From Toxorhynchites rutilus septentrionalis (Eukaryota > Arthropoda > Insecta > Diptera > Culicidae): DNA of 64,000 nt. The notes beneath the pieces were generated by a model. The model worked only from the letters and a program-made list of their open reading frames with translations, did no database searches and was not told where the DNA came from. The position numbers and the translations under genes were made by a program. Positions 44,872 through 56,482 of this stretch are shown piece after piece (positions within the stretch are counted from its first letter, which is position 1; each line of letters begins with the position of its first letter). The DNA is taken from assembly GCF_029784135.1 (NCBI RefSeq), contig NC_073745.1, forward strand, positions 98,291,105 to 98,355,104, read 5' to 3'.

Positions 44872-47800
44872 CTACAGTCTGAACGGAGCACGTCTTTCGA
44901 TGGGCGTTGTGCCGCGCGAGCTACGGTCCGGCCGGGCAGTGCTGCCTGGCGTCTGGGGTTCGACCGAAGTCCGCCGTGGGGTCTGCATTCCGGACGGGGT
45001 AGATGCTCCACTCGTTTTCCTAGACCACATGGAAGGAAGGGATAGAAAGGTTAGTTTTTGAAGGCTTTATAAACAAAGAAGGGGAGAAGCATGCATTTAG
45101 GGAATCAACTGATCTAGAGAATAAAACAATCAAAAGCAAAAGATTCGACAGACAATAACTAATTAGCAAAAAAAGGGAACTCTAAATCAGATGGTGTATC
45201 GATGAAGTGCTCTTAGTAGCGAATCGAAGGCGATTCGCGTAGTGTCGTAGGTACTGGGACTTCCAGTTATTATGAACACGGTGTTAGAACAGTGCCGTTT
45301 CGGTTGCGATGACGATCATTAATATATTTTGCTGTTCCATCGTTTATGTTATCAGTTCCAATAAGTTGATGGGCTTTTCGAATTCCATAATTGCTATGTC
45401 GATCTAACACGATGAAAAGGCAAAAATGTATGCTCAAACTCCATAACTCTTAAAGAATGTAAACTAAATTTAATGCATGTCCTGTATCCGAACCACGTTG
45501 AAAATCAATTCGTTCGCTAACTGGTCCTGGTTTAACGAACCTCAACTGGTCCTTGGACCAGTTAAAAAGCCATATTCAAATGGAATATTTGCTGTGAAGG
45601 GCATTCGAATGTGATTTGAAATGATATTATTTTCGCCGAGACCGAGAACTGAGCCCTGAGGAACTCCTGACGACACTTCGACACTGCTTGAACAACGATC
45701 ACCACGGAAAATTGTCTGCCTTCTTTCACGCAGGTATGATTTCACCAGTTTTACGGCAGTAGAAGAGAAGTTAAACTGGGAAATTAATTTGTTAAGCAAT
45801 TTACCATGTGGAATAGTATAAAAAAAAAGAAAAGTCAAGCAATAATAGTATACCAGCACCTTTTTTATCGACGATGGTTCCTAAAACGTCGTACACTCGT
45901 AGAACTGCGGTTTTGATGCTTTGTCCTTTACGAAAACCGGCCTGACAGTCAGTCAGTAAGTCATTTTCATCTATGTAGTTGGTCATTTGGTGTTTGAGAA
46001 GCTTCTCGAACGCCTTTGACAACAAGCATAATATGCTAAAGGGTGTGTCACATCAAATTGCATCACGGAAAAAACGCTGTAGAAATTTAATTTTTAGGAA
46101 TTATATCTTCAGCTTTCGCTTATAATCAGATAAGAGTGTATAGATCACGTTGGCCATGCTTCAATGTCAATTTTTCGTAAATTTGGAAAAATGTCGTCGA
46201 ACGAAAAAGAGCGTCGTGAATTAATCCTGTGCACTCATTTCGAGAATCCGGAGTTGTCACATCGGGACATCGGTAAGATGCTGGGAATCGTCCAATCCAC
46301 GGTCAGCAGAGTACTAAAACGATACTTCGAGAACCTAACCATCGACCGGAAGGTGAAGAACGGCAAAAATGGATGCTCCGTCAGTGAAAAAGATCACAAG
46401 CGCGTAGTTAAGCAGTTTAGACGTGATCCGAGAAGTTCGGTCCGGGATGTCGTCAATAAGCTGAATTTGTCAAGTTCATTCGTCCAGCGGAGCAAGCAGC
46501 GGGAGGGCCTGCGTACATACAAGGTTCAGAAGGCTCCTAACCGCGACGAAAGGCAAAACATGGTGGGGAAGACGCGAGCCCGGAAGCTGTACACCGAAAT
46601 GCTGACGAAGCCGCATTGCCTGGTAATGGACGACGAAACCTACGTCAAAGCGGACTTTCGTCAGCTGCCGGGCCTGTTGTTCTTCTCCGCAGAGGACAAA
46701 TTCAGCGTTCCGGAGGAGATTCGCAAGCAGAAACTATCCAAGTTTTCCAAAAAGTACATGGTGTGGCAAGCGATCTGCTCTTGCGGAAAGCGGAGCGCCC
46801 CCTTCGTGATGACCGGCACGGTAAACGGGCAGGTTTACCTTAAGGGGTGCCTACAGAAGCGCTTACTACCACTATTGAAGCAGCACGAGGGCCCGACCAT
46901 CTTCTGGCCGGATCTCGCTTCGTGCCACTATTCAAAGGACGTGTTGGAGTGGTACGAAGCCAACGGGGTCACCTTCGTGCCAAAGGAAATGAACCCGCCC
47001 AACGCGCCGGAGCTTCGCCCAATAGAGAAATATTGGGCGATTATGAAGCAGGTCCTCCGGAAGAACCCAAAAGTTGTCAAATCGAAGGCGGACTTCAAGA
47101 GAAAATGGATTTCTGTTAAAAAAAATACTACAACCTGACGTTGTACAGAACCTTATGGACGGGGTAAAGAGGAAGGTGCGAGCATACGGGCTTGGGCTCG
47201 AAGTATGAATAAAAAGAAAATGCCAAAAGTTGTTTAATAGTTTTTATTTTACTGTCTAAAATTTTCAAAAGGATCGGTCTACTGGGCGAATTTCTACAGC
47301 GTTTTTTCCGTGATGCAATTTGATGTGACACACCCTTTAATAGGTCACAGATTGGAGATGTCGTTCAAATGCGCTTTTTTCTTCAGTGGCAAAACCTTCG
47401 CGTGTTTCCAGGGATCAAGGAAAGTGGAACTCCTGATAAACATATAGGGTTGGGGAAAAAGAAATGTCGTATATTGTCAATATATGGCAACACTTAAACA
47501 TATCATGGGTTGTACTTATCGCATCGGGTCATACTATACGGCTATTTAAAGCAGGGGTATGACTAAAACGTCAAATCCCTCATATTGCCAGTGTACCCAA
47601 TATTGCTGCGGTTTACTGACATTTTGGTTCTGACAATTACTGTTGTTTACAACTCGGTCCGGCTATATAGTCAAATAGTGGCTAACTTTAAACTCCATGT
47701 TGAATGTGAACACCTCCATGTGAAACCGAAATATGAAAATCGCTTATGCAGTTAGAAATAAAGCAGCGCAATTTCCGTGATTTCAACGATTTCAATCCTC

Positions 47801-50800
47801 GCAAATGGTATGTTGGTAAACAAATGACGCCATATTGATTTTGATTTTGGGTAGCCTGTATTCAATTGATGTCTAACCCCTGATTTAAAGACGAAAATCT
47901 GTGCTACAAGTGTCGTTTTGACAGTGTTGTGATTGTCCTTTTCAGTCTCAAGTTATAGCGCGTCAAAGATGGAGTCCACCAAGCAAGAAATTCGCCATAT
48001 TTTACGTTTTCACTACCTGCGTGAAACTGTAAAACTGCAACGAAGACGGCCGAAAAAATTCGTGCACTTTTTGGACCCGATACTGTAACGATTCGCACAG
48101 CACAGCATTGGTTTGATCGATCTCGTTCTGGTGTAGTGGTTGTCGAAGATACACCCCGTACTGGTAGGCCAATCGTCGTGGAGGGGGGAAGGGGGGACTA
48201 ATGAAGTTGTCTTCTAAATGGCAATAAGTTTGCGAACAAAACGGCGCATATTTGACTTGAATTGGATAATTTTAAGTATGTTAAATTAAGCGTCAAATTT
48301 CGATCAGAAATACGACATTTCGTTTTCCCCAACCCTATATTAAATAAATATATGATATGTTGCACAACTAATGGTAGGATGATCTTCAAGAAGTTAATTG
48401 GCAAACCGTCCATCCCCACGGCGTTCGACTTAATATCCCAGATGGCATTCACGACTTCCCAGTAGCGCACAGGTCGAAAAGAAAAGTTGTACAACGATAT
48501 TGGTGCTAGTCTCAAAGGTGTTGCTTCTCGATAGGTTTTGCTCGTACAGTTTGCAGCGAGTGTACGATTTACATAATCTGGATCGAAAGCACAAGGCTGC
48601 GACTGTTTGTCCTTGCCTACTCCAACACTCCTTATCCACTGCCACAAGGTTTTCGACGGTATTCTGTTGTCTAAAAAACGATTTAGGTACTGCCGTATAG
48701 CTTGAGTAATTTTCGTGTTGGCACGATTTCTCAACATCTTGTACCTCTGCCGCTTGACGTCCTTCAAATGTGAATGTGCTTGCAACCAATCTTTGTACGC
48801 CAAGTCACGTTCAAGCAGGAACTGATGTATACTATCAGAAAACCACGGATTGTACCGTCGACGACAGGAACTGGAACAGGAAGAGGAATACACACATCGT
48901 GTACTTTTTTGATGTGAGCGTTGAAGAATTCCATGGAATCGGATGGGCATTCTATCGCGTAGAATTGGATCCAGGGAATGGACAGAGTTTCGTGTTCCAA
49001 AACATGCGCATTAAAATTTACATAGTCTCGATAAGTACGCGGAGTGGAAGGCCGCAAGACGTCAAAATCCATTGACGCATAAATTAAATCGTGCTGAGAC
49101 AGCCCTGGAAAGCTGACCTGTCCAAATTGCAAAACCTTTGTGTTGTTGTTGGTTAGAAAGAGATCAAGCTGCGAGCACCCTCCACCACGAAAGAATGTTG
49201 GTTCGTCGATAACGGATGACAGTGAAAAGGTACGGAGCGATGATTCGAAAATCGTTCGTTAGTTACTAGGCCGCATCAGATCTGTATTAAAGTCTTCCAT
49301 TAGAAAAATGTTTTCTTAGCATACGGCGAAATCGGCCAACTTCTCCGCCAAGAAAGACGAACAGTCGTTTTCCGGAGGATTGTAGATGACCATTAGCAAG
49401 ATCTTGATAGCTTCTACTCGAAGTTCCAACGCTAGACATTTTTCAGTTTTGTCCGTCGAATCCTCAGTGAGCATCGTGCCGAAAACTCTAGAGACAGTTT
49501 AGATGATCCATATGGTAAACAGTGATGCCTCCGCCGCGCTTATATGTTCTGTCATTCCTCACGACGGTGTAACCAGAGACGCTGATACTACGATCGCTGA
49601 TCTTATAATTTAACCAAGATTCCGTGAAACACGCAATTTCCATTTTCGAATTCAGCAAGATGTTTCGAACCTCTTCAAGTTTACTACAATTACGCGCACA
49701 AAGACTTTGGTAATTTCCATGGCAAATATTCAGCATGCAAATAAATAAAATAAATTTTATCACGCGAATTTTTTTTGAGCGTGATATAATCGAGACGTTA
49801 CGGTATAAGCATATATGAATCGATGAATCAATCCTGCGCGCTCGAAAAAGTTATCTCAAATCAACTGTGTGTGATGTTCTGAAACAATTTGGTGAACGTC
49901 TGACCAACTTGTAAATCGCAGAATCGCAAAGGCACCTGATCCTAAAACTCATTCAATAGTGATAATTTGTGATGTTTCAAGGCAAAATTTGCAACCTACA
50001 GAAAACTCTGAAGGCAAAGGAACGCTCAAGGATGCTTTACGAGAATTCACTGACGAAAAACGATTGCGTGTTATGGGTGATGGAAATGATATGGTTTTCA
50101 CTGTTTTCACAATTTTAAACTGTAGATACTATTCAAGAAACTGTACAAAGAAATAAATCCATGCCACCACAAGGTTCTACTTTTCTGCACTGCCGTGTGC
50201 TGGTTGTCCAAAGTCAACGTATTTATCCGTATTCGAAACATAAGAACAAGATCAAAACTTTTCTGTGCTCACAAATATTTTTGAGCATTAGAATTCAGTA
50301 AACTCGAAGCTACAGAGCAAACAAGCCGATCTGATTCAGTTCCAAAATAATCTTCATGCAATGAGTGAATACAGTGATATTTCCCAGAGCCAAAAAAATC
50401 GGCTTCTGTCCCCAATTTCCTCTTTCTTGAATGTGACTAGTTTTCACGGCTAAATAAAGGATGTATAAAACTTATCGGTGATCAGAGTGATTCAAGAGAG
50501 TGTCTATTCAACAAACTTCAACGGTCGATGAGAATCACAAGCGATCGAGCAATGAGCGATTTTTTCTATGATATTCAGCAATGCTTGAGTTCTAGATTTG
50601 ATTTTCATATTAGATTGACACGAATGATATTAAAAACTAATGGAATACAAACTCGAGGGAAAGATGTACAATGAAAAACACAAATACTATCACATCAGGA
50701 AAACAAAAACTAATAATTAGCAAACATTGTATCAACTAAGGGAATCACAACGATTCAAAAATAATTCACTCAAAGAAATATTTACTAAGCGCAACACTAC

Positions 50801-52424
50801 CGCTATCTACAACACGTTGTAGGACTGAAACGATAATGTTGAAACAAAAAACATGAACAGCAAACGGGGGAATCGAAAAAGCTACAAAGGATATGTGTTC
50901 TGCGTTAGCAAAGCAATTTTTCCTGACTAAATTATTACCCCGTGGCTGAAGAAGAGTTTGACACGTTTGACGATTGTCTCACTGGTATCCGAGAGCGTTG
51001 GCTAGTTGGCGGAAAATGGATTAAATTTTAGAATTAGAGCTCCTCGAGTGGCAGCTTCCGCTGACCGAATACACATATGAATGCAAGGAAAGGGTTTGTG
51101 TCCTGAATGCGCGTCAATGGGGACGGAATGAGGTTTTTTTTCGAGTGGAGTGCGATATTTACCTGCTGCTCGGTACTCCTATTAGTGTTGGTATGCTTGA
51201 TGACCGGCTCATGCCACCGTTTCTAGAAATTGTTAGAAAGCGCATTGTTAGGATTAATCTGATTAGAGCGGTTAATCGAGAGTGTGAAACGGATGCAAAC
51301 AAAAATGTATGTGTAAAGTGTGTAAATTAGGGCGCAAATTTCTTAGCTCATTAATAGCGTTGTTATATTGAGATTTAGCGTTCGAATACTATCGTGATGC
51401 AAATCGTGGACAAAAGTTACCTTGTTGGTGCTGGCGAAGCTGCACCCGATGCTGTCCTCGAAGAGACACCATTGGTGGTGGTGGTGGTCGCAGTTCGTGA
51501 CATCGTAGTTGATCCAACCGACAATCGCGATGGTCGCGGAGTCGAAGTATTGGTGGTGGTAATACGACGGGTTGGAATCCTAGAGGGGGTGGCGTCATCC
51601 GTGCTATCCAACGACAGTGTCGACCCGTGACGGGACGGTGGCTTCGAACCGGCACGGCTTGCCGGCCTTGAACTGGGTCTGGAATTGGTTCTCGAACCGA
51701 CCGGTGTCATCTGAGATCTGTGTCCAAAGTGAAAGGAAGTTTGTTACAATTGTTGAATGTAAAGCTTGACGCGTATAATCTAACCTGATTGGCACTGAAG
51801 TTTTACGGCTGGGCGTCTGGAAACGTCCTGGCGTTCCCACGCTGCCTTCGTTGTCGCTGAGAGAGTCAGGCGTAGAGGCCGACAGTGATGAGCGGGACGG
51901 TCGCGACATCGAAATCGATTTCGACGAACGCTCTCGTACCTAGATTTCCACATACACAAAACGGAAGGAAATATTACAAACGAATCGCTTCAAATCACAG
52001 TCCAATTATAGCAAACGGTCAGGGTCAGGGATTGCGTCTTCACTAGGTTTCACCGCACCGCAGACTCAAACCGAAATCGCATACAAGACCAGCGAACTTT
52101 TAGACCACATTGATGAAAACCGACAATTACAAAAACAAATCATCGCCGTGGGCGAGACGAGGAAAAAAACATCGCACATGATGTGAAACGCCGGAAATAG
52201 GGGGCGGAAATAGAATGTAGCGTGAAACGAAGAAAAAAAACAACTTACCCAATGCGTTGAGGGATGGCAATGTGGGGCATGTGGACTGAGCGGAGTAGAA
52301 CGGGATCCACCGCGTATGAAGGCGGTCCCACTGGAGGTCACATGTAGCGGATATGTACAAGGCAAGTTACCTTGGGCGCGCAGTTGCTCGAAAATTGGCA
52401 TCAACTCCGCCAAATGTTCGTCGG
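44872..52424 (-). CDS. shot: Spectraplakin (short stop/MACF-like), last four coding exons
   Basis: A cytoskeletal cross-linker whose tail binds microtubules. Exons in - strand order: 52424-52249 (DEHLAELMPIFEQLRAQ ... SRSTPLSPHAPH), 51939-51785 (VRERSSKSISMSRPSRSS ... TPSRKTSVPI), 51717-51421 (SQMTPVGSRTNSRPSSRPAS, RAGSKPPSRHGSTLSLDSTD, ATPSRIPTRR) and 45019-44872 (KTSGASTPSGMQTPRRTS ... TPIERRAPFRL stop). All junctions have GT/AG and agree in phase (0, 2, 2). The Gly-Ser-Arg region and the SRIP (SxIP, EB1-binding) motif are hallmarks of the spectraplakin C-terminus. The first exon starts after a CAG acceptor, so the GAS2, EF-hand and spectrin parts lie outside the window. The last intron (45020-51420) holds a LINE, an ITmD37E and a mariner, none of which disturbs coding. 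Confidence 0.87.
45020..45539. other. Spectraplakin last intron, 3' part
   Basis: The intron acceptor is at 45020-45021 on the - strand, with CTTTCTATCCCTTCCTTCC as the polypyrimidine tract. No gene otherwise. GGTCCTGGTTTAACG and TGGTCCTTGGACCAGTT near 45525-45560 look like a small inverted repeat at the boundary of the LINE. Confidence 0.5.
46039..47337 (+). mobile_element. ITmD37E transposon, copy C (best preserved)
   Basis: 1,299 bp, AAGGGTGTGTCACATCAAAT ends, TA flanks at 46037-46038 and 47338-47339. Orientation is opposite to the host gene and to the LINE it sits in. It differs from copies A and B by few substitutions, suggesting recent amplification. Confidence 0.95.
46191..47205 (+). 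pseudogene. DD37E transposase, copy C (one C-terminal frameshift)
   Basis: The start ATG at 46191 gives MSSNEKERRELILC as in copy A. An earlier start in frame exists at 46164 but is non-homologous. The HTH region, MDDETY, WPDLASCHY and LRPIEKYW are intact with DD37E spacing. A length change in the A-run at 47118-47127 converts the expected VQKKLQPDVVQNLMDG to VKKNTTT and a stop at 47136. The normal C-terminus (KVRAYGLGLEV) is readable in the next frame up to 47207. Only the last ~25 residues are lost, all after the catalytic core. Confidence 0.9.
47445..48337 (+). mobile_element. Internally deleted mariner
   Basis: 893 bp with TAGGGTTGGGGAAA ends inverted at 48324-48337 and TA flanks. It keeps only the transposase N-terminus: MESTKQEIRHILRFHYLR at about 47970, a frameshift, GPDTVTIRTAQHWFDR, and EDTPRTGRPIVVE near 48150-48180. 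This is the mariner-type HTH_48 DNA-binding region. The catalytic domain is deleted, so it is non-autonomous. Confidence 0.85.
49764..51420. other. Spectraplakin last intron, 5' part
   Basis: Between the LINE and the exon ending at 51421. It starts with the donor GTAACT read on the - strand. No gene or clear transposon was recognised; short open frames at 49959-50156 and 51145-51330 have no motifs. Confidence 0.45.
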
Positions 52425-53149
52425 CTGGAAGGATGATGATTTGGGGGGAGGGAAATTATAACACTATTTTCAAAGCATCCTCGACTCAGGAATGCCGGAA
52501 CCTTGGAGCAGGGAATGGCTTTTTTTTAAACTCTTTGTTTTTTTCCGCTTGATCGCAGATTTTGGATTCGATTCGAACAATCTGTTTATTAACAACATCG
52601 CCTGGTAGTGGTGAAAGAGTTTGGGAATTCAAACGCCTGCGCTGAATTTATCGTTGTTTTGGGGATCCTGCTGTTGATGTTAACGCTGAGCTTTGTTTTA
52701 CACACAGAAACAAAAAACACTTGTTTGGGCCTTGTTGATGCATTCAAAACAAAACAAAAAATGACAAAAATTCACATGCAAACAAAACAATGAAACGATA
52801 ATGCTTGAACTAGCCTCAGTTGTTGTAGCAACTACGAGATAATTTTAAATGCAAAACCACACTAGAGAAAAGGTACAACAAATGAGGGCAGGAATCACAC
52901 GACACGACAAAAAAAATCACTACAATTCACGGGAAAGTACATACCATATTATCCAATTGATGGGGAAGGGTTCTTGAGTAAGGATTGGATGAAAGCGATG
53001 ACACGCGTAAGACGATAGCTTTTAGCCAGCTCAAAAGCTGTGTGGGACATCAAACATCAAAACGTACAACATTGAACACATTTTACTCGCTTACAGAGAT
53101 GGATTTTACCGTCAAAGCTTCGTGGAACTATGGCTAGATATTTAATGCT
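52425..53149. other. Spectraplakin upstream intron, proximal part
   Basis: It begins (on the - strand) with the acceptor CATCCTTCCAG at 52425-52435. The rest is AT-rich without coding or repeats that could be recognised. The next exon upstream is not present anywhere up to 64000, so this intron is at least 11.5 kb if the gene is complete. Confidence 0.5.
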
Positions 53150-53995
53150 ACACCTATACCTCGCTATACGGCCGCTTTTTATACGGCATTTCGTCATAAC
53201 GGCCCTCTTCAATTAAGGCACGTTTTCGATTTACGGCCTAAAATGTTTCGCTATAACGGCAAAAAAATTGTCGATGTCGATACATCTACATGTCGTCAAT
53301 CTTGCGCAAGCGCAATCTCGATGGAAACTCTTTTCTATTTCCTCTTGTTTATGAACGTCAACTTCCGACAACTTATAAGGGAAACCGATGGTAAATCTTC
53401 TATTAAAACCTTTTGGAAAAATTATAATATCAAGAATGCTGTTGACAGCATCAGTGAATCATGGATGGAATAAAAATTAACAACAATGAATCATGTTTGG
53501 AAAAATATCACCAGAATGTGTAAATAGTACTGATAATTTCCTTCCTTTTTTTCTGTTAAATTCCTTTCTGAAATTAGACAAAACATTTTTAGCACATGAT
53601 CTCGGCTTTGAAAGTTTGAGCGAACGTGATGTGCGTGATCTACTTGAAGCTGATAGAGAATCCCTTTCATAAGAAGAACTCATTCAATTGCAAGACCCGC
53701 CATGAATAGACTGAGCCAGGTGTATCCAAACAGTTAACATAGAAAAAATTGTGGAAAGCCTTTCCTATTTCGAACAAGGAGTAAACATAATCCTTGAAAA
53801 CGATCCTCGAACGAAGCGCTAAAGTTTCTCGAGGAATGGACTCAGTCATTAGCTGTTATAAATCACTGAAGAACGAAATAGACAAGAAGGCAAGTCAAGC
53901 AACGTTGGACAATTTTTTAGGCCAGGCCCATTCTTACCAGCGAAATATTATACCGACAGTGATCTGCAGGTTACTATTTCTTCATCGTCTTTAGA
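53150..53995 (+). pseudogene. pogo/Tigger-type transposase relic
   Basis: A left-edge sequence CTATACGGCCGCTTTTTATA with repeated CGGC words is followed by a broken transposase: KTFWKNYNIKNAVDSISESW (53410-53460), HDLGFESLSERDVRDLLEAD (another frame, about 53597-53655) and ERSAKVSRGMDSVISCYKSL ... LDNFL (53812-53920). These resemble the C-terminal half of Tigger/jerky-like transposases with CENP-B ancestry. Four or more frame breaks; the DDE core is mostly absent. Confidence 0.6.
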
Positions 53996-54036
53996 TTAAA
54001 GTCATTTTAAAAAAAAATATGTATGTATGTATACTA

Positions 54037-54593
54037 GGGTGCCAATGAATGTATGGTAAAAAATCGACCCTGAAATTTCAAATAGTTGCCCTACACAAAA
54101 TGTTCACCACCTCGAAAAACACCCTATGCCAAATTTCAGCTCAATCGGACTTAAGAGAGAGTGGTGCAAAGCGGTCAAAGTTTGAGTTTTTTTGAAAATC
54201 GAAAAATCAGCCAAGGGGGGAAATAGGGTTTTTTTTAAAATTATGCCAAATGTTTTAAAATTGCATGACACGTTGTGATTCACAGTTATCTCAGGAATTA
54301 TTTTTTCAAAAATCGATTTTTCAGACGGAGAAACGACCAAGCGCAAAAAAAAACATTATTTTTGACAAAAAAAAATCGAGATAACTGTAAATCTCGTCGA
54401 GTAATGCAATTTTAAGACATTTGGCATAAACATTTGTTTTTAAAACCTCGATTTTTGGTGACGTTTCGTTTAAAAAAAAACTAAAATTTTAACGAATGAG
54501 CTAATATTTTGCATAGAGTATATTATTATGCAATCAACATTTAGTAGCAGGTTCCGAAAGAAAAATCGAGATAACTATTTTTATTGGCACCCA
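54037..54593 (+). mobile_element. MITE with GGGTGCCAAT ends, full copy
   Basis: 557 bp with left end GGGTGCCAATGAATG and right end ATTGGCACCC. Internal blocks: CAAATTTCAGCTCAATCGGA, AAAGCGGTCAAAGTTTGAGT. Fragments of the same family are at 57880-58069 and 59326-59560. No coding sequence. TA-like flanks. Confidence 0.75.
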
Positions 54594-55865
54594 ATACTTT
54601 TCGTTTCGCATGCCGAAAAAACTAAGTTCCAGAGTGTCGATTTTTAACAAAAAATTTTTTTTCGAGATGACACTAGATCTTGACGTTTCATGTCATTTTA
54701 AGACCTTTGACAAAAAAACAGGAAGTGGGTTATATCTATTGTATAACCGCAAGGGTAGGACTATCGTTGATTTAGAGATTATTTGTTTGAAGTTGAATCT
54801 AAATCCATTCTGAATGAATGAATAAATGAATATTTGGGGGACTTCGAAAACGAGAGCGTTACGTTGGAGGCTCAAGGTTTTATGCATCCAATATTGAATA
54901 CAAAAAAACTTGTTCTGAAGAATAATCTTCAGAAGCTTTCCTGCTAACTGCACTTGATTGACAAATCACAAAACCAAATGTATGTGGTCGTAGTATTATA
55001 TGGATAGAAAACATTAAAAGAAACTCGCTTGAATGTAATTTTTAATTCCAAGGGGAACTGGCAGATTATTTTTCAGCAACGATCACTTTTTTCCAGGTTT
55101 CTTCTCGATAACCAGCAAACGAAAAGAGTTGCGCGCGTGTATGTGTGTATGTGTGTGGCGGCTGCCTCGATGTCTTCCCGGGCAATCGTTTTTCGATGCT
55201 GATACTCTCTCGGTCACCTTCTCTTCTCCTTCTGATCGATCGGCTTTTCTGCGCTCCCTCACAGTTAAAACAAACTGATTGCATTTCAGGTCAGGTCAGG
55301 CCAGGTAATGAATCCCTCGATCCCTCGTCGTTCAGCTCGTTCAGTAACGATGTTGTCTTGTCGATGTCCCCACGAAAAATGAATGGGTTTCACCACCAGA
55401 ATATCGCTTAAGTATGCTTTTCGTGTGTGATTGAATCGAGAGAAGGTGTGGTTTACGCAAACTAGAGGGGAATGAACTCTCTGAGTATGAAAATTTCGGC
55501 GACTGAGCAATAATCGATTGAAAATTATATAATTTTGCGATACGAAACATTTTCCGTTACGCGCGCATACAATACTGGATACGAAAATATCTTACTGATG
55601 GGAAAGAATAATCTTCAGAAGCTTTCCAGCTAATTACACTTGATTGAAAAATTATAAAATCAAATGTATTTGGTTTTAAAATTTTTATAATATAAACTCT
55701 TTCGCATGAATGTATTTTTCAATTGCCAGGGAACTGGCAGATTAATTTTCAGCAACGATTAGATCTTTCCGGAATTTTCTCGATGCTGTATGGCATCCAA
55801 ACGAAAATACTCCTTTCAGTTTGGCCTGTAAAAAACTTTTCTGAACTCTAATCCATCAAATTTGG

Positions 55866-55881
55866 AGCCCTGAAAAGGGCC
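55866..55881 (-). promoter_or_regulatory. Histone mRNA 3' stem-loop, - strand copy
   Basis: The - strand reads GGCCCTTTTCAGGGCT, matching the GGYYCTTTTCAGRRCC consensus with near-perfect pairing. It has no recognisable histone coding sequence upstream on its own strand. Confidence 0.75.
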
Positions 55882-56094
55882 GTTGATTATATGCTAAGCT
55901 AATATATGACGCATAATACTCGTTGCTTACCCTGAGAGAGAAACGAATAACATCGAAGTAAGTATACAGTAAGCTTATATAATAAAGAGGGTGGGGTTTA
56001 CATTCTATACTTTTATGGTTTATAAAATGAAGCTTCCTTTGCTTTCGTTCATTTCTTACTCTACTCTCGCACCGTGAGGATCCGTTTATTTGGG

Positions 56095-56442
56095 ACCAAG
56101 CAGACAGCTCGTTAGTCTTTCGGTGGTAAAGCTCCACGAAAGCAGCTCGGATAAGCGCACCAGCCGCAAAATAGGTGAAGAAGCCACATCGCTATCGACC
56201 AGGAACTTTGCGTGAAATTCGTCGCTATCAGAAGTCAACCGAATTGCTTATCCGCAAGCTACCTTTGCAGCAATTGGTTCGTGCTCAGGACTTCAAAACC
56301 GACTTGCGCTTCCAAAGTTCCGCGGTTATGACGCTGCAGGAGGCCTATTCTAAGATACCAATTTGTGTGCTATCCATGCAAAACGCGTCACATCATGCCC
56401 AAGGACATCCAGCTGGTCCATCGTATCCGAGGAGAGCGTGCT
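56095..56442 (+). pseudogene. Histone H3 pseudogene
   Basis: Core nucleosome histone H3, decayed. It starts at residue 3: TKQTAR then a stop in place of K9, GGKAPRKQL, a gap, [55 protein letters not shown], then a frameshifted remainder: CAIHAKRVT and [15 protein letters not shown] at the end. At least three frame changes and one stop; VA after RPGT and part of the SEAYLVGLFED region are missing. Near-full length with no introns, and it keeps a histone stem-loop 25 bases downstream. It therefore derives from a replication-dependent gene copy by DNA duplication or an unpolyadenylated retrocopy. Confidence 0.9.
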
Positions 56443-56466
56443 ATACTAGCTTAGCATATAATCAAC

Positions 56467-56482
56467 GGCCCTTTTCAGGACC
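56467..56482 (+). promoter_or_regulatory. Histone mRNA 3' stem-loop of the H3 pseudogene
   Basis: GGCCCTTTTCAGGACC, 25 bases after the GERA end of the H3 relic, one mismatch from a perfect stem. Binding site for SLBP in functional histone mRNAs. Confidence 0.85.

Larger units (their letters stand above)
45540..49763 (-). mobile_element. Jockey-like LINE in the shot intron, split by two DNA transposons
   Basis: On the - strand the endonuclease starts near 49763 (CSKLEEVRNILLNSKMEIAC, TESWLNYKI), passes GGCSQLDLFLTNNNTKVLQF (49190-49130) and a linker (YNPWFSDSIHQFLLERDLAY), and enters RT (KSNAVGMDGLPINFLK near 48400). A mariner (47445-48337) and ITmD37E copy C (46039-47337) interrupt it. Removing both gives a continuous SAFERHLQSVTY and PISILCLLSKAFEKLL, then ENDLLTDCQAGFRKGQS, VSSGVPQGSVLG, and it ends before the YADD box. 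Several stops and frameshifts. It runs in the same direction as the host gene. Confidence 0.82.

Noticed and set aside
44788..45045. 85-codon + strand frame
   Set aside because: Antisense of the last spectraplakin exon; that exon's splice phase and sequence explain its open reading.
51394..51630. + strand frame rich in valine (VVVVVAVRDIVV)
   Set aside because: It is the antisense of the Ser/Thr/Arg-rich spectraplakin exon at 51421-51717.
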